Shown: positions 10,617-19,513 of the stretch, one piece after another | How positions within the stretch are numbered: the stretch's first letter is position 1 | Layout: each line of letters starts with the position of its first letter | Assembly (NCBI RefSeq): GCF_002087235.1 | Contig: NZ_MUIO01000023.1 | Coordinates: 28,168 to 92,167 of the forward strand | Reading direction: 5' to 3' | DNA from: Pseudomonas floridensis | GTDB lineage: Bacteria > Pseudomonadota > Gammaproteobacteria > Pseudomonadales > Pseudomonadaceae | Length of the DNA stretch: 64,000 nt | Program-made: the position numbers and the translations under genes | The notes under the pieces: model-generated | What the model saw: only the letters and a program-made list of their open reading frames with translations | What the model was told of the DNA's origin: nothing | The model's database searches: none

Positions 10617-12011
10617 ATGCACGATCCCCACAGCGAACGAATGAGCAGCGGCGAGACCCGTGCCGCAGGTGGTCTTGCGCTGGTTTTCGCGTTTCGCATG
10701 CTCGGTATGTTCATGGTGCTGCCAGTCCTGGCCACTTACGGCATGGACCTGGCGGGTGCCAGTCCAGCGCTGATCGGCCTGGCCATTGGCGCATACGGCC
10801 TGACCCAGGCGGTGCTGCAGATTCCCTTCGGGATCATCTCCGACCGCATCGGTCGGCGGCCAGTCATTTATCTGGGCCTGATTGTCTTCGCCATCGGCAG
10901 TGTCGTGGCGGCCAGCGCCGATTCGATCTGGGGCATCATCGCCGGTCGCATCCTGCAGGGTGCCGGCGCGATTTCCGCTGCGGTCATGGCGCTCTTGTCC
11001 GACCTCACTCGCGAACAGCACCGCACCAAGGCGATGGCCATGATCGGCATGACCATTGGTTTGTCGTTTGCCGTCGCAATGGTCGTCGGCCCGGTCATCA
11101 CTGGTGTGTTCGGTCTGTCCGGGTTGTTCCTGGCAACCGGCGGCATGGCGTTGCTTGGCATTTTGATCGTTGCGTTCGTGGTGCCCAAGGCGAACGGCCC
11201 GTTGCTGCATCGCGAGTCCGGCGTCGCCAGGCAGGCACTGGGTCAGACGTTGCGTCATCCGGATCTATTGCGTCTGGATTTGGGTATCTTCGTGTTGCAC
11301 GCCATGCTCATGTCCAGTTTCGTGGCATTACCGCTGGCGCTGGTCGAAAAGGCCGGTTTGCCCAAGGAACAGCACTGGTGGGTCTACCTGACTGCGCTGC
11401 TGATTTCGTTCTTTGCGATGATTCCTTTCATCATTTACGGTGAGAAGAAACGTCAGATGAAGCGCGTGTTGCTCGGCGCCGTGACCCTTCTGATGCTGTG
11501 TGAGCTATTCTTCTGGGCATTCGGCGACACGTTGCGGACACTGGTTATCGGGACAGTGGTATTCTTCACGGCGTTTAACCTGCTGGAAGCGTCTTTGCCG
11601 TCGCTCATCAGCAAAGTGTCACCGGCTGGCGGAAAAGGAACGGCAATGGGGGTTTATTCCACCAGCCAGTTCCTTGGTTCGGCCGCAGGTGGGATACTGG
11701 GCGGCTGGTTGTTCCAGCATGGCGGGCTCGACGTGGTGTTCCTTGGTGGTGCAGCCATGGCCGCCGTCTGGCTTGTGTTTGCGATGACCATGCGTGAACC
11801 GCCTTACGTGACCAGCCTACGTCTGCCGTTGTCGCCGCAGGCGCAGCGTGATGCAGGCCTGGCAGAGCGTTTAATGTCCGTAGCAGGCGTGACGGATGCA
11901 GTGGTGGTTGCCGAAGAGGGCGCCATCTATATCAAACTGGATACAAAATTATTGGATCGTGCCTCTCTCGAAAAGCTGATCAACCCAGCATCAGAAGCGT
12001 GCGAAGCCTAG
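10617..12011 (+). CDS. MFS transporter, YajR-like with C-terminal cytoplasmic domain
   Basis: 464 residues with about twelve membrane helices. The MFS signature between helices 2 and 3 is GIISDRIGRRPVIYLG, around residues 71-86. After the last helix (about residue 390) there is a soluble tail of about 65 residues (LMSVAGVTDAVVVAEEGAIYIKLD) with a ferredoxin-like beta-alpha-beta pattern, as in the E. coli proton-driven transporter YajR. The substrate is unknown. It sits between uvrA and ssb, as in P. aeruginosa (PA4233), and ends nine bases before ssb, so the two may be co-transcribed. Confidence 0.85.
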   Translation: MHDPHSERMSSGETRAAGGLALVFAFRMLGMFMVLPVLATYGMDLAGASPALIGLAIGAYGLTQAVLQIPFGIISDRIGRRPVIYLGLIVFAIGSVVAASADSIWGIIAGRILQGAGAISAAVMALLSDLTREQHRTKAMAMIGMTIGLSFAVAMVVGPVITGVFGLSGLFLATGGMALLGILIVAFVVPKANGPLLHRESGVARQALGQTLRHPDLLRLDLGIFVLHAMLMSSFVALPLALVEKAGLPKEQHWWVYLTALLISFFAMIPFIIYGEKKRQMKRVLLGAVTLLMLCELFFWAFGDTLRTLVIGTVVFFTAFNLLEASLPSLISKVSPAGGKGTAMGVYSTSQFLGSAAGGILGGWLFQHGGLDVVFLGGAAMAAVWLVFAMTMREPPYVTSLRLPLSPQAQRDAGLAERLMSVAGVTDAVVVAEEGAIYIKLDTKLLDRASLEKLINPASEACEA

Positions 12012-12020
12012 GAGAACGTT

Positions 12021-12572
12021 ATGGCCCGTGGGGTTAACAAAGTCATATTGGTCGGTACATGCGGCCAGGATCCCGAAGTTCGCTACTTGCCTAACGGTAA
12101 CGCCGTGACCAACCTGAGTCTGGCAACCAGCGAACAGTGGACAGACAAGCAGACCGGTCAGAAAGTCGAAAAGACCGAGTGGCATCGTGTCTCGATGTTC
12201 GGCAAGGTCGCTGAAATTGCCGGCGAATACCTGCGTAAAGGTTCGCAGGTCTACATCGAAGGCAAGCTGCAGACCCGCGAGTGGGAAAAAGACGGCATCA
12301 AGCGCTACACCACTGAAATCGTCGTCGACATGCAAGGCACCATGCAGTTGCTGGGTGGCCGTCCACAGGGCGACGCTCAACAAGGTCAGGGCGGTGGCAA
12401 CTACAACCAGTCCGCACCTCGTCCACAACAATCGCGCCCGCAGCAGTCGGCTCCGCCACAGCAGAACTACAACCAGCCGCCGCAGCAGCGCGAATCCCGC
12501 CCTGCACCGCAGCAGCAAGCACCGCAACCGGCTGCTGACTTTGACAGCTTTGATGATGATATTCCGTTCTAG
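12021..12572 (+). CDS. ssb: Single-stranded DNA-binding protein
   Basis: 183 residues. The OB fold covers about residues 5-110 ([41 protein letters not shown]). A low-complexity Gln/Pro/Asn-rich linker follows (about 115-170), and the acidic tip [11 protein letters not shown] at the C-terminus is the docking peptide for RecO, PriA, RecQ and other partners. It protects ssDNA in replication and repair. SD AGGAGA is eight bases before the ATG. A strong terminator follows. Confidence 0.97.
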   Translation: MARGVNKVILVGTCGQDPEVRYLPNGNAVTNLSLATSEQWTDKQTGQKVEKTEWHRVSMFGKVAEIAGEYLRKGSQVYIEGKLQTREWEKDGIKRYTTEIVVDMQGTMQLLGGRPQGDAQQGQGGGNYNQSAPRPQQSRPQQSAPPQQNYNQPPQQRESRPAPQQQAPQPAADFDSFDDDIPF

Positions 12573-12595
12573 CGCACCACCTCCAAAGCTGAATC

Positions 12596-12632
12596 AAAAA
12601 AGCGAAGCCATCACCTGGCTTCGCTTTTTTTT
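12596..12632 (+). terminator. Rho-independent terminator after ssb
   Basis: Long perfect stem (AAAAAAGCGAAGCCA at 12596-12610 with TGGCTTCGCTTTTTT from 12616), loop of 5 and a T8 tract. With A and T tracts on both sides it can also stop transcription on the minus strand from the FolC-like gene. Confidence 0.9.
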
Positions 12633-12675
12633 GAGTCGCAGATCCTTGCCGACCTCTACCTTTTCAAAAACGGTT

Positions 12676-13929
12676 TCAAGACTGCCCGACCCTGTTCAGC
12701 AGCGGCGCGACAGACATGAACGAGCCGCAGATGACAATCACATCCTCGTCGCGGGCCTCGCGGCGTGCTGCTTCCCAGCCTGCTGTGATATCCGGGTAAT
12801 TACTGGCGTCATCGAGGTGTCTGGAAATGTCTTCAGGCGAGGAGCTTCTTGGCCCGGCGGCGGTGCCGCAGCAGAACCACTTGCTGGCAACAGGCTTGAG
12901 TGGGGCGAGAATGCCGTGGATGTCTTTGTCGATCAGTACGCCAATGACGATGAGGACTTTTCCTTTAGGGTGAAAGTCGTTCAGCCGCTCAGCCAGGTAA
13001 GTCGCCGCATGAGGGTTGTGGGCGGCGTCCAGGATGACCGTTGGCTTGCCGAGAAAAATCTGAAATCTTCCCGGCAGGTTATCGGTCGAGAGCATTTTTC
13101 GTACATCGTCGAGATCGAAATTCAAGCCGCTGGCCCGTAACGCCGCCAATGCCGTGGCCATGTTTGGGATCGGCATGAGGGGGCGTGGAAGACCGGTTAT
13201 GGTGCCTTGTTTGTCTTTGAAGGACCAGGACTGATCAGCAAGTTGCCAGTCCCAGTCGATACCTCGTTGCAACGGTATCGCATCAATTTGTCTAGCCCAA
13301 CCAGTTAAACTTTCAGGCGGGGAAAGTTCGCCGATGATTGCATGTCGGTGTGTTCTGAATATACCTGCCTTGATAAGTCCGATGCTTTCCCGGTCTTTAC
13401 CCAGCCAGGCTTCGTGATCGATCGCTACATTGGTAATGACAGAAAGATCCGCTTCGACAATATTGGTGGCGTCGTCCCGTCCGCCCATGCCAACTTCAAT
13501 GACCGCGACGTCTACATTTGCCTGCTTCATTATATGAAGCGCTGCCAGCGTATTGAACTCGAATGGCGTTAAGGTGATTTCCTTGCGGGCTTCGTTGATG
13601 GCATGAAAGGCTGTCGCGAAGCTGCTTTCATTCGCCTTGTTTCCCTGTATCCGGACGGTCTCCTTGTAGTCGAGGATATGAGGAGAGCTGAATACGCCGA
13701 CCTTGTATCCTGCGTAAATAAGCGTTTTTTCGATGGCATGGCAGGTCGTGCCCTTGCCGTTGGTGCCGCCTGCCAGGAATGTGAATTTGCCCGGCTTTCG
13801 GATATCCAGTCTGTCGGCGACGGCTTCGATTCGCTTGAGACTCATGTCGATGACGTGCGCGTGCAGGCTGTCGATGTAGGAAAGCCACTGTTCCAGGCTT
13901 GACGATGCTGTGCAGCTGCTTTTCATCAT
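12676..13929 (-). CDS. folC: FolC-like Mur-ligase family protein (dihydrofolate/folylpolyglutamate synthase), probable second copy
   Basis: 417 residues, close to the 422 of E. coli FolC, an ATP-dependent ligase that makes dihydrofolate and adds glutamates to folates. The P-loop GGTNGKGTT lies at about residues 54-62, VGMGGRDDATNIV and ITNVAIDHEAWLG form the central ligase motifs, and DAAHNPHAA is the conserved C-terminal-domain motif. The housekeeping folC of Pseudomonas normally lies between accD and a SPOR-domain gene, so this copy beside ssb is probably a paralogue. Its sequence looks closer to enterobacterial FolC than to the usual pseudomonad protein and its base composition seems lower in GC than its neighbours. 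SD AGGAAG precedes the first of two adjacent ATGs. Confidence 0.85.
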   Translation of the reverse strand: MMKSSCTASSSLEQWLSYIDSLHAHVIDMSLKRIEAVADRLDIRKPGKFTFLAGGTNGKGTTCHAIEKTLIYAGYKVGVFSSPHILDYKETVRIQGNKANESSFATAFHAINEARKEITLTPFEFNTLAALHIMKQANVDVAVIEVGMGGRDDATNIVEADLSVITNVAIDHEAWLGKDRESIGLIKAGIFRTHRHAIIGELSPPESLTGWARQIDAIPLQRGIDWDWQLADQSWSFKDKQGTITGLPRPLMPIPNMATALAALRASGLNFDLDDVRKMLSTDNLPGRFQIFLGKPTVILDAAHNPHAATYLAERLNDFHPKGKVLIVIGVLIDKDIHGILAPLKPVASKWFCCGTAAGPRSSSPEDISRHLDDASNYPDITAGWEAARREARDEDVIVICGSFMSVAPLLNRVGQS

Positions 13930-14190
13930 GTGTCTACTTCCTCTATATCACGACCGTCTCATCGGCCCGGATAGTAGCAATGTTTGACGCCGCCGGTAAG
14001 CGCGTAATGGGCGGTGCCTATAGTATTAAGTGTTACATATGAAGCCGCTTGATTAGATGCAGTGATGGCGTAATGCTGTCTTTCTTGAAGTGTGACGGGA
14101 GTTTAATTTTTCATGCGCAAACCTGTGATATAAGGCGGCAGTCTGGTTTTGTCCTTATTGACATAATTTATTATGAGCTAGAGGTGTTTA

Positions 14191-14703
14191 ATGGCCATGT
14201 CAAGAGCTTCAAAAGCTTTTCTTGTGCTGCTGGTTTCGCTTTACTTGCTGTTAGTGGGTTACAACAATGTAGTCGATTACGAGTCAAATTTTGGCTTCGT
14301 GCAGCACGTGTTGTTGATGGACTCCATTTTTCCGGGAAATCCTCTTGCCAGTCGATCAGTGAGTAGCCCGGTACTTCATCATGGCGTCTACTGGGTCATC
14401 ATTTTGGGAGAATTCACCGCCGGCGCATTATGCTTTTTGGGGGCTTTGAAGCTTTTCTATCACGTTCGCAGCGACAGGGTGTCATTCAGTAGAGCCAAAA
14501 CACTCGCGGTGGCAGGCTTGACGCTTGGCATTGCCCTTTGGTTTTTTGGATTCATGACGATTGCCGGTGAATGGTTCCTGATGTGGCAGTCCCAGAAGTG
14601 GAATGGGCAGCAAGCGGCGTTTCGACTGATCGTATGCATGGGCATTGTCTTGATCTACCTGATGCAGAGCGACATCGACGAGTCCGTTGGATCTATTAAA
14701 TAG
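14191..14703 (+). CDS. DUF2165 family small integral membrane protein
   Basis: 170 residues with four predicted membrane helices: about 10-30 (FLVLLVSLYLLLVGYNNVVD), 67-90 (GVYWVIILGEFTAGALCFLG), 110-130 (VAGLTLGIALWFFGFMTIAG) and 148-164. Conserved-looking polar segments such as NNVVDYESNFGFVQHVL lie between. This matches the DUF2165 family, whose function is not known. SD TAGAGG is upstream of the ATG chosen here; a second ATG follows two codons later. It stands alone between the FolC-like gene and an Old Yellow Enzyme, with AT-richer DNA upstream. Confidence 0.75.
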   Translation: MAMSRASKAFLVLLVSLYLLLVGYNNVVDYESNFGFVQHVLLMDSIFPGNPLASRSVSSPVLHHGVYWVIILGEFTAGALCFLGALKLFYHVRSDRVSFSRAKTLAVAGLTLGIALWFFGFMTIAGEWFLMWQSQKWNGQQAAFRLIVCMGIVLIYLMQSDIDESVGSIK

Positions 14704-14850
14704 ATGTTGGTCGGCATCAAAACTCTTGACGATATAGATTTTGGTCATCATCATAAATTCATCTTCTGAGCTCATGATGCCTTTCAGGCCCCTCAGCGGG
14801 CGCCCAAAGCTCAGTCAATAGACCAATACCTCCAGATCACAGGCCTCGAC

Positions 14851-15942
14851 ATGACCGACAAAACGCTTTTCGATACCTACCGCCTTGGCAATATCATCCT
14901 GTCCAACCGCATCGTCATGGCACCGTTGACCCGCAATCGGGCGGGTGCCGGTCTGGCGCCGACCGAACTCGCGGCGACCTACTACGGCCAACGAGCCTCT
15001 GCCGGCCTGCTGATTACCGAAGCGACTCAGGTTTCGCCGCAGGCGCAAGGTTATCAGGACACGCCGGGCATCTATACGCAGGCGCAGATCGAGGCGTGGC
15101 GCAAGGTGACGGATGAGGTGCATGCGAAAGGCGGGCGCATTTTCGTGCAGCTGTGGCATGTGGGACGTATTTCCCATGTGGACCTGCAGCCAGATGGCGC
15201 CGCGCCCGTTGCCCCGTCGGCCATTCGTGCCGAAACCAAGACGTTCGTGAACAATGGTTTCCATGACGTTTCCGAACCGCGAGCGCTGGAACTGAGCGAG
15301 CTGCCAGGTATCGTCAATGACTTCCGTCAGTCGGCCGCGAACGCCATCGCGGCCGGTTTCGATGGCGTGGAAGTTCATGGTGCCAACGGTTACCTGCTGG
15401 AGCAGTTCATCAAGGACGGTGCCAATAAGCGTACCGATGCCTACGGAGGCACCGTCGAGAACCGCGCGCGACTGTTGCTGGAAGTGGTCGCCGCAGTCAT
15501 TGACGAGATTGGTGCCGAGCGTACCGGCGTGCGTATTTCGCCTGCATCGCCTGCCGGTGCAATTACCTGCAGCGATCCTCAGCCGCAGTACAACTACATT
15601 GCCGAAGAACTCAGCGCGTTGGGCGTGGTTTACCTGCATGTGGTCGAGGGCGCTACCGGTGGTCCGCGCGATGCGGCGCCTTTCAACTACGACCAATTGC
15701 GCAAGCGCTTTCATCAGACGTATCTGGCCAACAATGGCTATGACCTCGAGCTGGCCCATTCGCATCTGGCCAGTGGCAAGGTCGATCTGGTGGCATTCGG
15801 CCGTCCTTTTATCAGCAACCCGGACCTGACCGAGCGCCTGAAGACCGGCGCGCCGTTGACGCCTATGAACCCTGCCACGCTGTATGGCGGCGGGGCAGAG
15901 GGCTACACCGACTACCCGACGCTGGCTCAGGCCACCGCCTGA
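14851..15942 (+). CDS. Alkene reductase, Old Yellow Enzyme family (NemA/XenB-like)
   Basis: 363 residues, an FMN-containing TIM barrel that uses NAD(P)H to reduce activated double bonds, nitrate esters or nitroaromatics. MAPLTRNRAGAG lies at the start of the barrel, the substrate-binding His/Asn pair is in EVHGANGYLLEQF, and AFGRPFISNPDL near the C-terminus binds the FMN phosphate. No signal peptide, so cytoplasmic. Many OYE genes are next to a TetR-type repressor (nemR); none is present here. A terminator follows the gene. Confidence 0.92.
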   Translation: MTDKTLFDTYRLGNIILSNRIVMAPLTRNRAGAGLAPTELAATYYGQRASAGLLITEATQVSPQAQGYQDTPGIYTQAQIEAWRKVTDEVHAKGGRIFVQLWHVGRISHVDLQPDGAAPVAPSAIRAETKTFVNNGFHDVSEPRALELSELPGIVNDFRQSAANAIAAGFDGVEVHGANGYLLEQFIKDGANKRTDAYGGTVENRARLLLEVVAAVIDEIGAERTGVRISPASPAGAITCSDPQPQYNYIAEELSALGVVYLHVVEGATGGPRDAAPFNYDQLRKRFHQTYLANNGYDLELAHSHLASGKVDLVAFGRPFISNPDLTERLKTGAPLTPMNPATLYGGGAEGYTDYPTLAQATA

Positions 15943-15950
15943 CCCCTGTC

Positions 15951-15980
15951 ACGCATCCGTCCTTCAGGCGGATGCGTTTT
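15951..15980 (+). terminator. Terminator after the Old Yellow Enzyme gene
   Basis: Stem ACGCATCCG (15951-15959) with CGGATGCGT (15969-15977), 9-base loop and a short T run. It separates this gene from the convergent phosphatase operon. Confidence 0.75.
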
Positions 15981-15992
15981 CAGCGTGGCGGA

Positions 15993-16736
15993 TCAGTTTC
16001 CAAAGATCATCATCAATTCCTCACTGCCCGCCGCGATGCTCATCGTGCTGGGCAGCTGTTTTCCCTGGATCTTGCACAGTAGCCCCGCCTCGCGGCAGAT
16101 CACGGCACCCGCAGCGATATCCCACAGACTGGTGAAGCGTTCCAGATAGCCATCGGTCTGACCCAACGCAGCAAAGCCGAGGCCGATGGTGGCGCAGCGA
16201 TAACCTGCCAGTCCCCAGCCATTGAGACGCAGGTTCAGTTCCAGTTGTCCCAGCGTCTCCGCCGGCCAGTTGGTGTTTTCGCCCACGCCGACGATGCGCA
16301 GGTGTTGCGGAGGCTGAGGGCGCACGAACGGTTTGCCGTTCAGCCATATTCCGTTGCAGGACCGGGCCGACAGCGTGTAACCCAATGCGGGGTAAGCGAT
16401 AACGCCGATCACCGGGTGGCCCGCCTCAAGGTACGCCAGAGAGATGCCCCACAAGGGCGAACCACGCAGGAAGTTTCCGGTGCCATCGATAGGGTCCAGT
16501 GTCCAGCCGTCGATAATGACCTCCCCGCCCAGTTCTTCGCCCAGCACCGCTTCATCGGGGAAGTGTTCTTTAAGTCGCGCCCGAATCAGATGCTCCACTT
16601 CAAGATCTGCCTGGGACACCAGGTCCTGCGGGCTTTTGGTGGCGATGTCCAGCGCATGGCGATTGTTGAAATGCTCCAGGGCCAGTGCGCTGGCCTGGTC
16701 GACGCAACGGACGGCGATGCTCAGCCGGTCTTTCAT
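15993..16736 (-). CDS. Inositol-monophosphatase-family phosphatase
   Basis: 247 residues of the magnesium-dependent IMPase fold. Metal-site motifs are intact: GEELGGE (Glu67), DPIDGTGNF (Asp81, Asp84) and WDIAAG (Asp206). It hydrolyses phosphate monoesters of inositol or sugars. This is distinct from the SuhB-type housekeeping gene and is the last gene of the Ugp-type operon: its ATG shares one base with the stop of the phosphodiesterase gene (TAATG), so the two are probably translated together. In this context it most likely removes phosphate from the product of the preceding phosphodiesterase (inference). The parallel case is the agrocinopine operon of Agrobacterium Ti plasmids, where AccF (phosphodiesterase) and AccG (IMPase family) act in sequence. 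Confidence 0.88.
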   Translation of the reverse strand: MKDRLSIAVRCVDQASALALEHFNNRHALDIATKSPQDLVSQADLEVEHLIRARLKEHFPDEAVLGEELGGEVIIDGWTLDPIDGTGNFLRGSPLWGISLAYLEAGHPVIGVIAYPALGYTLSARSCNGIWLNGKPFVRPQPPQHLRIVGVGENTNWPAETLGQLELNLRLNGWGLAGYRCATIGLGFAALGQTDGYLERFTSLWDIAAGAVICREAGLLCKIQGKQLPSTMSIAAGSEELMMIFGN

Positions 16737-17494
16737 TACAGATCCTCCTCGTCCGGCCTGTCGAGCAGGTCGGGGTAATCACTGAGAATCGATTGCGCGC
16801 CGCGTGCCAGCAGATAGCGCGCGCGGTACGGATTATTGATGGTGGCCACGGCGAATTCGACACCGCTGTCTTGCAGGCGCGTGAGGTGATGCTCGTCGAG
16901 CATGTCATTCAACACATGCAGGATCCGGCAGTCGTACTCGGCCAGCAGCGCAACCGGGTCGGCCGGGGCAACCAGTGTGGCAATCGCCAGTGGCACCTCG
17001 CGCCACAATTGGCGCGCCCGGACCAGCGAGCGCACGGAAAAGCTCGACACGAACAACTGCCCTCGATCCGCAGGCCACAGCCGCTTGAGGATCGGAATGA
17101 CGACTTCGGCCGTCTCGACGTCGTCGCCAATGGTAGGTTTCAGCTCGACCTGCAAACCCAGGTTCAGGCGCAAGGCACAAGCCACGACCTCTTCGAAAGT
17201 CGGTACTTGCAAACCGGCGAACTCGGGCGAGAACCAACTGCCCGCATCCAGTTCGAGAATGTCATCCAGATCGTGCAAAACCACCGCGCCCTTGCCATTG
17301 GTGGTTCTGTCCAGCAGGTCATCGTGGATGACGATGGGCCGTCCGTCCCGGGTCAGTTTCACATCGATCTCGACCCACGCCGCGCCATGCTGCGCGGCGG
17401 TTTCGAGGGCGAGCAAGGTATTCTCGGGCACATAAGCCTTGGCACCGCGATGGGCAATCAGGGACGAGCGGACAAGTGGGGAGCGATTGGGCAT
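16736..17494 (-). CDS. ugpQ: Glycerophosphodiester phosphodiesterase, cytoplasmic (UgpQ-like)
   Basis: 252 residues starting MPNRSPLVRSSLIAHRGAKA; a longer upstream frame lies inside the ATPase gene and is rejected. GDPD catalytic residues are present: His15-Arg16 (AHRG), Glu42 and Asp44 (VEIDVKLTRDG), His57 (IHDD) and ELKP. There is no signal peptide, so it acts on substrate already in the cytoplasm, splitting glycerophosphodiesters into sn-glycerol-3-phosphate and an alcohol, as E. coli UgpQ does. It begins one base after the stop of the ATPase gene (TGACATG) and overlaps the phosphatase by one base. Confidence 0.92.
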   Translation of the reverse strand: MPNRSPLVRSSLIAHRGAKAYVPENTLLALETAAQHGAAWVEIDVKLTRDGRPIVIHDDLLDRTTNGKGAVVLHDLDDILELDAGSWFSPEFAGLQVPTFEEVVACALRLNLGLQVELKPTIGDDVETAEVVIPILKRLWPADRGQLFVSSFSVRSLVRARQLWREVPLAIATLVAPADPVALLAEYDCRILHVLNDMLDEHHLTRLQDSGVEFAVATINNPYRARYLLARGAQSILSDYPDLLDRPDEEDL

Positions 17495-17495
17495 G

Positions 17496-18623
17496 TCAGG
17501 TATCACTTGCGAGATGGGAGAAGGAAGCCGGCTGGTGGTGTCCGCTTTGCACGTCGAACAGCCGCACCGATTGATCGAGGGCCAGGCGGACCTGAGTGCC
17601 GGGCGCCAGCAGATGGCGTCCGGCAAGGCTGACGACGCAACGCGTCCCCGCCAGTTGGCAGTAGAGCAGGCTGTGGCTGCCCAGGTTTTCCGCAGATTCC
17701 ACAACCGCGCTGACACCGTTCTGGCTCAAGCTGAATGCTTCGGGCCTTACCCCCATGAGCCATCGCCCGAGACTGCCACTGGCGATGTGCAGTTTGAGCG
17801 GCAGGCGTTGTCCGTCGGCGAGGGTCAGAACGTTGTCCTGCAGGTTGTACACCGGCACGAGATTCATGGGCGGCGTGCCGATAAACCCCGCGACGAAGGT
17901 GCTGGCGGGTCGGTCGTAAATGTCGCCCGGCGTGCCGATCTGCTCGACGCGACCCTGGTTGAGAATCACCACCTGTTCGGCCAGCGTCATGGCTTCGGTC
18001 TGGTCATGGGTAACGTACAGAATGGTGGCGCCGGTCTGTTGGTGCAGGCGCCGGATCAGCAGGCGCATTTCATGACGCAGGGCACTGTCGAGGTTGCACA
18101 GCGGCTCATCGAACAGCAGAACCGCAGGCTCGCGAATCAACGCCCGCCCGATGGCCACACGCTGGCGCTGGCCGCCGGACAGTTCTGTGGGCTTGCGCTC
18201 CAGCAGCGCTTCCAGTCCCAGCGACGCTGCACACTCTTTCACCTGCGCACTGCGCTGCTTGTAGGCCACGCCCGCCATCTTCAGCGGATAGCCGATGTTG
18301 TCGGCAACGCTCATGTGCGGGTAGAGCGCGTAATTCTGAAACACCATGGCGCAGCCACGCTCTTTGGGTGGCAGCCGTGTCACGTCACGCTCACCCATCA
18401 GAATCCTGCCTTGAGTGACGTCTTCCAGCCCGGCGACCATGCGCAGCAGCGTGGACTTACCGCAGCCCGACGGGCCGAGAATCACGTTCAGTTCACCGGC
18501 CTTGAACACCAGATCCAGGTCCTGAAAGAGATGACTTGCGCCGTGGGTCTTGTGCAACCCCTTGAGTGTGATCTGGGGCGCGCGCGGACGCTTGGCCTCG
18601 TTAATGGGAAGCAGCGCGGTCAT
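17496..18623 (-). CDS. ugpC: ABC transporter ATP-binding protein (UgpC/MalK family)
   Basis: 375 residues. Walker A GPSGCGKST at residues 50-58, Q-loop FQNYALYPHMSV, signature ELSGGQRQRVAIGRAL, Walker B VLLFDEPLCNLDS and switch His in YVTHDQTEAM. A C-terminal OB-type regulatory domain of MalK type follows residue 240 (STFVAGFIGTPPMNLVPV, VRPEAFSL). It drives import through the two permeases encoded upstream, overlapping the first-upstream permease gene by four bases (ATGA). In E. coli UgpC and MalK are partly interchangeable, so the family alone does not fix the substrate. Confidence 0.92.
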   Translation of the reverse strand: MTALLPINEAKRPRAPQITLKGLHKTHGASHLFQDLDLVFKAGELNVILGPSGCGKSTLLRMVAGLEDVTQGRILMGERDVTRLPPKERGCAMVFQNYALYPHMSVADNIGYPLKMAGVAYKQRSAQVKECAASLGLEALLERKPTELSGGQRQRVAIGRALIREPAVLLFDEPLCNLDSALRHEMRLLIRRLHQQTGATILYVTHDQTEAMTLAEQVVILNQGRVEQIGTPGDIYDRPASTFVAGFIGTPPMNLVPVYNLQDNVLTLADGQRLPLKLHIASGSLGRWLMGVRPEAFSLSQNGVSAVVESAENLGSHSLLYCQLAGTRCVVSLAGRHLLAPGTQVRLALDQSVRLFDVQSGHHQPASFSHLASDT

Positions 18624-19513
18624 TTACCGACTCCAATCAGGCCTTTGACGAACCATCGCTGCATGAGCGCAATGACGAGGATGGGCGGCAACATGCTGAC
18701 AACGGCGGCCGTCATCAGCAGATTCCACTCCGGAAGCTGGCTTGCATCGGTAGGCAGAAAGCTCGCAACGCCGAGTACCAGCGTGCGCATGTCTTCGCGA
18801 TTGGTCGCCACCAGCGGCCACAAGTAGTCTTTCCACGCACCGATGAACACCAGGGTGCCCAAGGCTGCAAAATTGGTTTTCGACAACGGCAGCAGAATAT
18901 CGATGAAGAACCGCCACGGCCCGGCGCCGTCCATGCGCGCCGCTTCGACGAGTTCTGCGGGCAGCGTCTGGTAGAACTGTCGAAACAGAAAAGTGCCGGT
19001 GGCCGAGGCGATCAATGGCAGCGCCAGCCCGGAGTAAGTGTCGAGCAGGTTGACGGTCGGAACCGGTACGCTTTCGATCCCCAGCCAGCTCAGAACGGTA
19101 CGCAGAGGGCTGAACAGATCGCTCGCCACCGCATAGGTCGGAATGATGCGCACCTCCAGTGGCAGCAGCAGCGCACCCAGCACGGCGAAGAAAATCCAGG
19201 TGGTGTAACGGCTGCGAAAGTACACCACCGCAAAGGCTGTCAGCGCCGAGAGCGTGAGCTTGCCGACCACCACCAGGGTCGCGACCAGCAGGCTGTTGCC
19301 CAACAGTTGCAGCAAGTCGAGGCGTTGAGTGACTTTCTGCAGGTTCACCAGCAGTTGATCACCCGGCATCACTGCCAGGCCATGCGCCAGCAGCTGCGGG
19401 TTGTCTACGGTTGCCGAGCACACCGCAAGATAAAGCGGGCCCAGTGCGAAAATCAGACCCAGGGTCAGCAGCAGGTAGGCGCCGAAGTTCAAGAGCCGCT
19501 CAGGTGAGGTCAT
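18620..19513 (-). CDS. ugpE: ABC transporter permease (UgpE-like)
   Basis: 297 residues, about six membrane helices, first around residues 10-35. The EAA loop that contacts the ATPase is visible as ELVEAARMDGAGPWRFFIDILLPL near residue 195. This is the CUT1-type second permease. Start and stop overlap the neighbouring genes by four bases each, so the permease pair is made together. Confidence 0.9.
   Translation of the reverse strand: MTSPERLLNFGAYLLLTLGLIFALGPLYLAVCSATVDNPQLLAHGLAVMPGDQLLVNLQKVTQRLDLLQLLGNSLLVATLVVVGKLTLSALTAFAVVYFRSRYTTWIFFAVLGALLLPLEVRIIPTYAVASDLFSPLRTVLSWLGIESVPVPTVNLLDTYSGLALPLIASATGTFLFRQFYQTLPAELVEAARMDGAGPWRFFIDILLPLSKTNFAALGTLVFIGAWKDYLWPLVATNREDMRTLVLGVASFLPTDASQLPEWNLLMTAAVVSMLPPILVIALMQRWFVKGLIGVGK

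Noticed and set aside
16736..17716. Longer N-terminus (326 residues) for the phosphodiesterase
   Set aside because: The extra residues are an out-of-frame copy of the ATPase gene; the GDPD fold starts at 17494.
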